From NCBI GenBank assembly GCA_947488625.1, contig CANKZR010000004.1:1-35141 (forward strand): DNA of 35,141 nt. The letters are read 5' to 3'. This DNA is from an uncultured Sphingomonadaceae bacterium. GTDB lineage: Bacteria > Pseudomonadota > Alphaproteobacteria > Sphingomonadales > Sphingomonadaceae. Below, one piece after another: positions 8,199-15,217 of the stretch. Within the stretch, counting starts at the first letter, position 1. The number at the start of each line of letters is the position of its first letter. The position numbers and the translations under genes were made by a program. The notes below the pieces were generated by a model that did no database searches, was not told the DNA's origin, and saw only the letters and a program-made list of their open reading frames with translations.

Positions 8199-10424
8199 TT
8201 ACTGCAGATCGTTGCTCCCGTCATCCCATGGCCATGACGGCAATCCCTTCGAGCGCTGCGATGCCTCGCTCGATTTCGCTTCACCATCTCGCTTCCGGCG
8301 TTTGTCACTCTCGCCAGAGCCTGCGCTAACAGCGCCGTCCGCACTTGGAACGGTTGGCGTTGAACGACTGCTTTGATCGGATTGGGGGCCATCGGTCAGT
8401 TCGATGGGATATGCCGGTTTGCCCAGGTTTAGCCTACTAAAGTAGCTTTCGAGATCTTGACGCGGCGAAGCCCCTTCGGGCTTGCTAGGCCGGGAAACGG
8501 ATAGCTCTTGGGAACTCTGGGTATTAGTGTGCGGGTCCGGAAGCAATGCTTCAGGATATAGCGGCGCGCGGCGATCGAAGCTCCACGTAGCGCCTGAACT
8601 CGGCGATACCCGCCGCTCCGGACCGAGCTCGGCGGGAAGCTGCAGCCTGCGCGCGGCACTTGAGAATATCTTGAGTGCCCACGCTGGTGAACTTTCGGCA
8701 TTTGTGGTCAGAGGGGCTGGCTGCCGCGGATCGGGGTCGGCCAGTTCAGGCTCAGGAGCGGCCTCAGTTTCCTCATCGTTGAACGGTTCAGGCATGATCG
8801 GCGTTGCTGGGGCGCTTGCGGCGAGCCACGAAACGGCAGGTGCTTCTTCGTCGTCATCCTCGACCAAAGACACGGGCAATGCGGGTGCAATCGCTGGTGC
8901 CCTCCACATCGTGTCTGGCGGCACGACCTCGGTTAGGTTGTCCGGTAATGCAGGCGCTTTTCCGATTATGACCTTCGTTAGGGCATCTGGCTCGACCAGA
9001 GCTTCCGGCAGCGTCGGCGGTGTTGCATGAGCAAGGCGCAAACCGTCAGGCGGCGCGCCGTCCAACGGGGCAAGTGGGTCAGGAACTATCGTTCCAATCG
9101 CAAGCTGGGATGGCGTTTCACCCCGATCCGGTGCTGCGATATCATCATTGGCTGCGTCGACACCGTCTCGATGATCGCCGTCTTTCAAGGTCGGCGGCAT
9201 CTCCGGGATTCGGACACCACGAATATCGAATGCTCTTCTCTCCCCCAGCGGTTTAGCAGGCTGGATGGCCGCTGCCGCCAGAACTCCAGTGTGCTCGGTC
9301 CGAACGAGTTCAGCAACTGCGGCCATCCCTGCTCGCAGAACGCTGCGCATTTCCCGCACTGCCTGAAGAGCTGAATTGCGTGCGACCACCGCCAGGTTTT
9401 GCTCGTTCAGCTCCACCGTCTCACCGCGCCTGACCTTCTCTGTGAGCCCTGCGCCAAGGTGCTCTTGGGGGATGTAGTCGAGTCCCGCCGCAGCATAGGA
9501 AAGGTGCGTGTAGCGCTTGTTGATGCCGTGCTTTTCGGCCGTCCTATTGAGCTCCTCGGACAGAAGGAACCGCATGCGGGTCCATTGCTCCGGGCAGTCA
9601 AGGTCGGTCCGGATTGCACGCCCGATCTGCCATTCTGCCTCATCGGTGCGCACCATGGGACGATAGGAAAACACGATGTGCGCGTGCCAGTTACGCTGAT
9701 CACCCTGCTCCGAAGGCGCGTGCAGACAGACCGAATACGGCAGATCCTGGCTGCCGAAAACCTGGTCGCAATAGCGTAGCAGCATCGCCCACTGCTCTTC
9801 CGGCGGCAACTCGTGCATCGACTGGACGACCATGTGGTGGACGACCTTCGCGTTGGCCGCCGCGGACCGGTTCACGCGCTCAAGTCCATCGAAAGCTTCC
9901 GCTGCCTCCTCGACGGACTGGCCCACGGAACTGAAGAAGGCCAGCGCGCCATCATCGAATTCATGTGCGCCATTGGCGCCGTAGAGAACCAAATCCCTTG
10001 AGGCGCCTTGGTTGCTCGATTTTGCGTTCCGGTAGACCGTGCGCTGGAAAGGGAAAAGCAGCCCGTGTGCGGTTCGGATAGGCGCTGCATATCGAGGCAT
10101 CCAGCCTCTGGTGTTGCCGACGCGAATGGCCCGCGAAGAACTGCCGGCCTTCAATCCTTTGCTCTTATCGTCACCCCAGTTCCTCGCCTTGACCCGAAAC
10201 CAGAAGAGGTCCCGTCCACGCGCCTGCTGCCGACATTCGAATTCGCGCTCCAACCGTTTGACCGACTTGATGTGCTGGGCTTCGCTCCATGCTGCGCGCA
10301 AGCGCGCTTGCTCCGCTTGCCATTCGATCCGGAGCCACGGATCGCGCGAAATGCGCACGAGACTAGCGCATTGTGTCGATCCAGCTTCGACAAATTGGCA
10401 TTTTCGATCTGGCTTGATTTTCAT
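8199..10424 (-). CDS. MobA/MobL-like HUH relaxase
   Basis: This 741-residue protein would nick the element's transfer origin and lead the strand during conjugal mobilisation. The HUH core is visible: CLHAPSEQ (H235) and NWHAHIVFSY (H247, H249), preceded by HELPPEEQW...LPYSV as in MobQ-type relaxases, and followed by RYTHLSYAAAGLDYIPQEHLG. The likely equivalent of the usual MobA start is DLFWFRVKARNWG at about residue 72, so this protein carries about 70 extra N-terminal residues. No Tyr occupies the usual catalytic position; Y112 is a candidate. Residues 460-741 are Pro/Glu-rich and probably disordered, with no primase domain recognised. No Shine-Dalgarno sequence is visible at ATG 10424, so the start is uncertain. 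Confidence 0.75.
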   Translation of the reverse strand: MKIKPDRKCQFVEAGSTQCASLVRISRDPWLRIEWQAEQARLRAAWSEAQHIKSVKRLEREFECRQQARGRDLFWFRVKARNWGDDKSKGLKAGSSSRAIRVGNTRGWMPRYAAPIRTAHGLLFPFQRTVYRNAKSSNQGASRDLVLYGANGAHEFDDGALAFFSSVGQSVEEAAEAFDGLERVNRSAAANAKVVHHMVVQSMHELPPEEQWAMLLRYCDQVFGSQDLPYSVCLHAPSEQGDQRNWHAHIVFSYRPMVRTDEAEWQIGRAIRTDLDCPEQWTRMRFLLSEELNRTAEKHGINKRYTHLSYAAAGLDYIPQEHLGAGLTEKVRRGETVELNEQNLAVVARNSALQAVREMRSVLRAGMAAVAELVRTEHTGVLAAAAIQPAKPLGERRAFDIRGVRIPEMPPTLKDGDHRDGVDAANDDIAAPDRGETPSQLAIGTIVPDPLAPLDGAPPDGLRLAHATPPTLPEALVEPDALTKVIIGKAPALPDNLTEVVPPDTMWRAPAIAPALPVSLVEDDDEEAPAVSWLAASAPATPIMPEPFNDEETEAAPEPELADPDPRQPAPLTTNAESSPAWALKIFSSAARRLQLPAELGPERRVSPSSGATWSFDRRAPLYPEALLPDPHTNTQSSQELSVSRPSKPEGASPRQDLESYFSRLNLGKPAYPIELTDGPQSDQSSRSTPTVPSADGAVSAGSGESDKRRKRDGEAKSSEASQRSKGLPSWPWDDGSNDLQ

Positions 10425-10575
10425 CGGGGCGGTCTTTGCAAAGTGGGGCGGGCGGCGGTCGGCTTAACTGGCAAACATTATTTCGCGTACCGCCCCCACT
10501 ACATCCTTTAGTGCGCTAAACTTGTCTGCGTATTGTCCGCTGCCGCTACCTCTTCCGCAATCCCCATTTGCTTAA
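10425..10575. other. candidate transfer-origin region between relaxase and the rightward operon
   Basis: This 151-bp gap separates the divergent relaxase and unknown-gene operons, a usual place for oriT. It contains GTGGGGCGG (10443-10451) and the near-complementary CCGCCCCCAC (10490-10499). It also has a small palindrome TTTAG-TGCG-CTAAA (10507-10520), which recalls the TAAGTGCGC nick region of MobQ plasmids. That resemblance is weak and I did not prove a nic site. Confidence 0.35.
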
Positions 10576-11277
10576 GTGGCAGCACAATCTGCTCCCTATC
10601 GCGCTGACCCGTTTGGATATTTCGGCCATCCGCAATATAGCTGGTCGATGGAACACGACTTCAAACCCAGCGCAGGTAAAGACCTCGAGCATATAGCGTC
10701 ACAGCTGGACCGCGCGATGGCATCACTTGCCAGAACCGAGCAGCGGCTGGCCGCTCCGCAGATCACACCCGGGGAGGCGGTCTTCCGCGATCCGAAAGAC
10801 GCCTATCATCAGATCACGCTTGGTGCCGTTCTGGTCCAGTACGGGTTGAGCGCGCAGCATGCTCGCGCACTCGACGGCCTACTCTCAATGACCTTCGACC
10901 AGATGAAGGCTGTTGCGGCCGAGGCTACACAAATCGTCGGCGATGATAGTGATGACGATGACGAGACCATGGGCTCGGGGCTTCTCGAACTGCTGGAGCT
11001 GATGCCAAATCGGCTCGAACAGTTCGGTCGGTATGCGGAGTGGCGGCGTGGCTTGGAGCGCTACATGGAGCGAACGAGGCCGTATCTCGACGGACTAACC
11101 GATGAGGATCTCGATCAGCTCACCAGCCGTCCGCCTTCCAATAAGCAGCTGCATCTGATCCGCGTCACCTGTGCCTATCACGGCTTAGCCTTTCCCGCCG
11201 TTCCTGATCGTCGGGCAGCATTCGAATGGCTGCGCGATATTGGTGCCAACGCGAAATACCGGGAGGTTCGGCCATGA
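10576..11277 (+). CDS. hypothetical protein, first gene of an overlapping three-gene module
   Basis: This 233-residue protein (from GTG 10576; ATG 10648 would give 209) is one I do not recognise. It is mostly helical, with an acidic run GDDSDDDDETMG near residue 118-129 and a C-terminal segment RPPSNKQLHLIRVTCAYHG. The S-x-KQL...G arrangement recalls short C-terminal modules on some DNA-processing proteins, but that is inference. Neither start has a clear ribosome binding site. The stop overlaps the next ATG (ATGA), so it is coupled to the 198- and 568-residue genes and lies 5' of parB in the same direction. Confidence 0.6.
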   Translation: MAAQSAPYRADPFGYFGHPQYSWSMEHDFKPSAGKDLEHIASQLDRAMASLARTEQRLAAPQITPGEAVFRDPKDAYHQITLGAVLVQYGLSAQHARALDGLLSMTFDQMKAVAAEATQIVGDDSDDDDETMGSGLLELLELMPNRLEQFGRYAEWRRGLERYMERTRPYLDGLTDEDLDQLTSRPPSNKQLHLIRVTCAYHGLAFPAVPDRRAAFEWLRDIGANAKYREVRP

Positions 11278-11870
11278 AATTCGAATGGCGAAAGCCAGAT
11301 GGGATCGAAGTCGTGATCGACGACCCCGCGGAAATCTTGAGCGTCCTAAACAGCCTCAAGGCGCGGCATGATACTGCCACGGAAACCGGCTCGAACATGG
11401 AAGCTGCTGCCCTCAAGTTTCACTACCAAGATCAGCTCGGACAATGGCGCTTGTTCATGGCGCGCATCTACCAGCATGAGCAGATAACGATGGTCGCTCG
11501 CGTTAAAGAACTTCAGCACACACTCGTCTGGTGGGATGAATGGTCAGCCCATGACGGAGGGGACAGCGCACTTTCGGAGGTTCAAAAATGGTTTTTGGCA
11601 GACGTCTCGCCGGATCTCCTTCACCTGTCTTGGGCCAGCGCTGCAAAAATCCTCAATAACCGCCATCACTTGCGACCGCCGTCTGATGATTTCGAAAGGG
11701 AAAGGAAGCGTCTTGTTGAAAAGCTTTCGATCGCTTCCTCCTGCGTTCAACTAGCGGACAACTTAAAAACCAAGTTCTTCAATGGCGAGACCCCTGAGCG
11801 GAAAGAGCTCGACACTTATCACGCGAAAATCGTTCAGCTGACAGGAGCGATCAATGACGCGGGCCTATAA
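11274..11870 (+). CDS. hypothetical protein, second gene of the three-gene module
   Basis: This is a 198-residue protein of unknown function. The start at ATG 11274 overlaps the upstream TGA by 3 bases; the frame is open to 11226, but the coupled ATG gives the sensible N-terminus MKFEWRKPDGIEVVIDDPAEIL. It is predominantly helical, with charged stretches (DFERERKRLVEKL) and many aromatic residues (HTLVWWDEW). It has no membrane segment, nucleotide-binding motif or metal site. Its 3' end overlaps the 568-residue gene by 17 bases. Tight overlap on both sides suggests the three products are made in fixed ratio and perhaps form one complex. Confidence 0.6.
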   Translation: MKFEWRKPDGIEVVIDDPAEILSVLNSLKARHDTATETGSNMEAAALKFHYQDQLGQWRLFMARIYQHEQITMVARVKELQHTLVWWDEWSAHDGGDSALSEVQKWFLADVSPDLLHLSWASAAKILNNRHHLRPPSDDFERERKRLVEKLSIASSCVQLADNLKTKFFNGETPERKELDTYHAKIVQLTGAINDAGL

Positions 11871-13560
11871 CCGCAAACCATCCGCCCCTCCAGCGACAAG
11901 CCCAGCGCGCTCAATCATCGCCTCCGGCGGCCGTGGCCTCGACGGCCGGATACCCTCATATCACTGGGATACGAAGGGCACCCGTCGAACCAACCACTTC
12001 GCCCGAACTGATCAGGCGGATGAATCGCTTTACCCCTGGGGGTCGCGCATCATTCTCTTTTCCGATGCGCCATCGGCTGAGCGATACATAACCGCGCTCG
12101 TTACAATTCATTGGCCAAGCTGCGGACTGGATACGCCGAGCCACGCACTTACCCTATATGACGAGGACAGCATCAAGCGGCCGATAAGCCAGCTGGCGGC
12201 GGCACGCTGGCCATGGTTCTTCGATCATGCCGAGCAGCCTGATCTCGCACTCAAAATCACCCAGCCCTTAGATATTCGACGGGTCACTCGGTATCTGTCC
12301 GGTTTCGATTTCGATACCGTGTGCGAGGCGCTCGAAACCGAATACCGCGATCGCATCCACGGCGGACGGAGTGGCGAAAGCTCATTCGACCTGCTGTGGA
12401 AGCGCGACATACAAGGCTACCTCAACCGCCACTCAGCAAGCACAGCCTTTCCGAAAGGGTGCTTGAAACGTTACGCCAAGCAAGTTGGCATTCGCGGCAA
12501 GCGCCACGAGATCATCGCCCATCTCTTCACGCGAGTGATCGAGCTCGAAAGGGCTTGCGAATATGTCGAGGGACATCTCGAGCGTAGGGCAGATGATAAT
12601 TGGCGCTCCAGCGGAGCAGACCTTGCCGACCTGTCCCCGCTGTCGATCCTGTCCGCTGTTTACCGGGCCGATGAGATGGGGACCGGCGAACCATCGGACT
12701 ACGCCGAATGCAGCATAGCGATATTGGACAGTCTCCGGCTTCGGCAGCAAGGTGTGCGAGAGGACGAAAGCTACGAGCAATGCCTCGGCACCGATGAACT
12801 CTGGTATCTGATACGCGTGCTGCTTTCGATGCTTGCCGAAACACCCGGTGGCGGCGCGCTTTCTCGCGGGCGAGCATCAAACGTATTCCGCTTCGCCCTC
12901 AACATGCTTGCGGGCATCAGCCACACTCGCACAAGTGTCCACATGAACCAGCGTCTGCGTGGTGAGAGATACGAAGATCTGCGCAAAGAGATTGAACGGA
13001 TGGGGCCGCCGAGCGTGTTTGCGGAAATGTCGAGAGGAATGCCAGCGTGGAACGAATACGTCGCTGACGATGGGCTCACGTTCTTTGGAACCGACCTTGT
13101 CCTGCGGCTGCGCGAGGTAGAAGAGGCGATGGTTGCAGCCGGAATCCGAGACCCAGGCCGCAACCCGCTAATCAGGGCAGGGTATTGTCCCGATGCCTGG
13201 ACCAGCGATATTGGTAGCGAGGCCATGATCGACTCATGGATCTGCACCAATAATGAATTGCGGACGCTCGATCCGAACTACGCCTCACCATGGTTGAAGG
13301 GCAAGGAGATGAAGGATGCTCGCAATCGCGCTTTGATCCTCAGCGAAACCCCCATCCCGCCCATGACCGACTTCGTATTCGCGAACGATCTAGAATTTCC
13401 TTGCCTATTCGCCGGGAGGTTAATCGGCATCGACGATGACCTGAAAAAATTTCATTTCGGACAAAAATCGCAAATTCGCGGTCTACCTGTTTCCAAGAAA
13501 TGCCTGAATTCCAACGTTTTCGGCGCGCGACCCTATTTTGAGTCGCTTCGAAATCACTAG
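11854..13560 (+). CDS. large hypothetical protein, third gene of the three-gene module
   Basis: This is a 568-residue soluble protein that I cannot assign to a family. It starts at ATG 11854 inside the preceding gene. Residues 1-25 are basic and probably disordered. The central part has an LSGFDFDTVCEALETEYRDR segment and a basic stretch KRYAKQVGIRGKRHE. The C-terminal part contains CPDAWTSDIGSEAMIDSWIC. I see no Walker motifs, HUH, DEDD, HNH or HTH signature. No homologous cargo is recognisable by eye. It ends 56 bp before parB and shares its direction, so it is probably part of a longer element backbone transcript. Replication, transfer accessory or defence roles are all possible. Confidence 0.6.
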   Translation: MTRAYNRKPSAPPATSPARSIIASGGRGLDGRIPSYHWDTKGTRRTNHFARTDQADESLYPWGSRIILFSDAPSAERYITALVTIHWPSCGLDTPSHALTLYDEDSIKRPISQLAAARWPWFFDHAEQPDLALKITQPLDIRRVTRYLSGFDFDTVCEALETEYRDRIHGGRSGESSFDLLWKRDIQGYLNRHSASTAFPKGCLKRYAKQVGIRGKRHEIIAHLFTRVIELERACEYVEGHLERRADDNWRSSGADLADLSPLSILSAVYRADEMGTGEPSDYAECSIAILDSLRLRQQGVREDESYEQCLGTDELWYLIRVLLSMLAETPGGGALSRGRASNVFRFALNMLAGISHTRTSVHMNQRLRGERYEDLRKEIERMGPPSVFAEMSRGMPAWNEYVADDGLTFFGTDLVLRLREVEEAMVAAGIRDPGRNPLIRAGYCPDAWTSDIGSEAMIDSWICTNNELRTLDPNYASPWLKGKEMKDARNRALILSETPIPPMTDFVFANDLEFPCLFAGRLIGIDDDLKKFHFGQKSQIRGLPVSKKCLNSNVFGARPYFESLRNH

Positions 13561-13588
13561 CGCCACCCGCAGAAAAACGCAGAATAAG

Positions 13589-13617
13589 TGCTGTCCTCAT
13601 CAATCGCGAGGACAGCA
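13589..13617 (+). promoter_or_regulatory. palindrome overlapping the ribosome binding site and start codon of parB
   Basis: TGCTGTCCTC (13589-13598) and GAGGACAGCA (13608-13617) are perfect 10-bp arms with a 9-base spacer. The second arm supplies the likely Shine-Dalgarno GAGG and its final A is the first base of the parB ATG. The GTCCTC...GAGGAC core recurs upstream of the DnaQ-like gene at 4022-4044. Autoregulation by ParB, or an RBS-masking hairpin, would both fit. Confidence 0.6.
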
Positions 13618-14612
13618 TGCAAGACGAATTCGATTACGGACAGAACCAAGCTAATGGAGTGAGCGGCAACCCCGCCGCTTCCAATAGCGGCGAACCCGCG
13701 GAAGCCGAGACAAGCAGTGCCGGCTCCGTTCCAGCCATCGCTCACGAAGTCGGTGCAGACTACGTGTTGGCGCGGGACATCCAGATTGATCCGGCGCTTC
13801 ACGAGCGGAGAGCATTTTCCGAAGACGATCTGGCGCAGGCCAAAGCTGTCGTCGCGCAGAAGCATCTCATTGCGCCATTCAAAGTCGTCAAACGCGGGAA
13901 CAGCCTGTTCCTGATCGACGGGTTCGTAACGCTTCAGGCAGTGATCGCGCTTGACCCGGATGCGATGGTCAAGACCGTTCCAGTCGACGAAAAAGATGCC
14001 ATCGCGATCCGGCTCGCCGACACCCGGCATCGGCGCAAACGCGAGCCCATGGTCTCGGCCCGTCAAGCACTCGCGCGACACCGTGCGGGTGTGTCGCAGG
14101 ACATGATCGCGAAAGAGATTGGCGCCAGCGCCGGCAATGTCTCGCAGATGATTTCGGCAGCAGAAGCCGAAGAGGAATTCGACGGTCTCCCAGACCTGCT
14201 GATCGATCATTCGAAAATTTCCCGCAGTCTCTGGTTCGATCTTTACACGACGCTGGAGCGGCTGAAGAGAGTCGATGCGACTGATGCTGACGGCAGTTCG
14301 CCTAACGCAGATCGATTCAGGAAGTCGGTCGAAGACCTGATCGCTGCGGATGAGCCGATCAGCGCCCACGAACTCCGCGCGAAGCTCGGCATCAATGCCA
14401 AGCGTAGCGAGCCCAAGCGGCGCAACCGTATGCTCGGGAAACAGGTCAGGCGGTCCGGCCTGAAGACCAAGATCTGCGTCGATAGAAAGCGCCAGGGTGG
14501 GCCGATCATCAACTTCGAACCCGGCTATCCCGCCAAGGAATTCGACGCTGCGCTCGACGCGCTTCTCACATTCCTAACGAATCCGGACGCGGCTTCGCCG
14601 CCGCGGACCTGA
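13617..14612 (+). CDS. orphan ParB/RepB-like partition protein
   Basis: This 331-residue protein has a ParB N-terminal (sulfiredoxin-like) region at about residues 45-130 (ADYVLARDIQIDP, HLIAPFKVVKRG, LIDGFVTLQAVIAL). A KorB/ParB-type helix-turn-helix lies at about 145-180 (ARHRAGVSQDMIAKEIGASA, then NVSQMI). The canonical CTPase GERR box is not obvious; the corresponding area reads FLIDGFVTLQA. ParB proteins bind centromere-like palindromes and many repress their own operons. No parA is visible in the window, so partition would need a ParA elsewhere, or this is a KorB-like global regulator of the element. The shared palindrome supports the second reading. Confidence 0.75.
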   Translation: MQDEFDYGQNQANGVSGNPAASNSGEPAEAETSSAGSVPAIAHEVGADYVLARDIQIDPALHERRAFSEDDLAQAKAVVAQKHLIAPFKVVKRGNSLFLIDGFVTLQAVIALDPDAMVKTVPVDEKDAIAIRLADTRHRRKREPMVSARQALARHRAGVSQDMIAKEIGASAGNVSQMISAAEAEEEFDGLPDLLIDHSKISRSLWFDLYTTLERLKRVDATDADGSSPNADRFRKSVEDLIAADEPISAHELRAKLGINAKRSEPKRRNRMLGKQVRRSGLKTKICVDRKRQGGPIINFEPGYPAKEFDAALDALLTFLTNPDAASPPRT

Positions 14613-14632
14613 CTCGGATCGGGACGGTAGCG

Positions 14633-14815
14633 ATGGATCGGATGCTGGCGAGAGCAGGGTGTGATAGACCCCTTTGCGCGCGCACGACGTCGCTTCCGCT
14701 CGAGGATGCACATGCAGAAATCGAGTGGCTGGCGCCTCCGTCGGAGGATGGCCTCGCCCGCCTGCTGCTCGAACTTATTGGCGAGGACGCTCTCAAGGAG
14801 ATATTTAATGACTAA
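14633..14815 (+). CDS. small hypothetical protein between parB and recombinase genes
   Basis: This 60-residue ORF has an acidic, helical C-terminal half (SEDGLARLLLELIGEDALKEIFND). It begins 20 bp after parB and its last 8 bases overlap the ATG of the next gene, an arrangement typical of translational coupling. The upstream Shine-Dalgarno is only GGGACGG. I do not recognise a family. Its small size and place beside recombinase genes make an accessory or directionality role possible, but nothing in the sequence shows it. Confidence 0.45.
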   Translation: MDRMLARAGCDRPLCARTTSLPLEDAHAEIEWLAPPSEDGLARLLLELIGEDALKEIFND

Positions 14816-15125
14816 AGCTTTTGGATATGTGCGCTGTTCTTCGAACTCTCAGAGCGCGGCGGCTTCTATCGCGACGCAGAATGACGCGATTGCACGGGCA
14901 GCGGCTTCCTGTGGAGTTCATCTGCAGCGTGTGTTCGCGGACATTGGTCCGACAGGTTCCAGTCAATCTGAGCTCGAGCATCTCGTGAAGACTGCGGAAA
15001 TCGGTGGCGTGGGTGCGATCGTGGTCGCAAACAAGTCCCGCCTCTCGCGGTCTATTGCGGAACTGCGGAGGCTTGAGGAAAGATTCAGTGCTGCCGGGAT
15101 CGAAATCATCAACGCGGAAGGATAG
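14808..15125 (+). CDS. free-standing serine-recombinase catalytic domain
   Basis: This 105-residue protein covers only the resolvase/invertase catalytic fold. It shows FGYVRCSSNSQS with the expected catalytic Ser, a central ADIGPTGSSQSELEHLV region, and NKSRLSRSIAEL holding the two active-site Arg positions. It stops at GIEIINAEG, before the long dimer helix and DNA-binding domain. AAGGAG lies 7 bases before the ATG, so it looks expressed rather than a random fragment. It directly precedes the full-length large serine recombinase. It may modulate the partner's tetramer or be a remnant of an older recombinase. Confidence 0.7.
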   Translation: MTKAFGYVRCSSNSQSAAASIATQNDAIARAAASCGVHLQRVFADIGPTGSSQSELEHLVKTAEIGGVGAIVVANKSRLSRSIAELRRLEERFSAAGIEIINAEG

Positions 15126-15217
15126 CATTGGTTGGGCCGAACAGGACTCCTGGTCAGATCCACGATTCGAGTTCGGCCCATCAGGAACTACGGCCCGGCA
15201 CGGCGGAGGTGCACAAA

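Noticed and set aside
10507..10520. Calling TTTAGTGCGCTAAA a proven nic site
   Set aside because: The resemblance to MobQ nick regions is only partial; kept as part of a low-confidence oriT candidate.
12163..12173. GAGGACAGCAT inside the 568-residue gene, matching one arm of the parB palindrome
   Set aside because: Only one arm is present and it lies within coding sequence, so it is likely chance.
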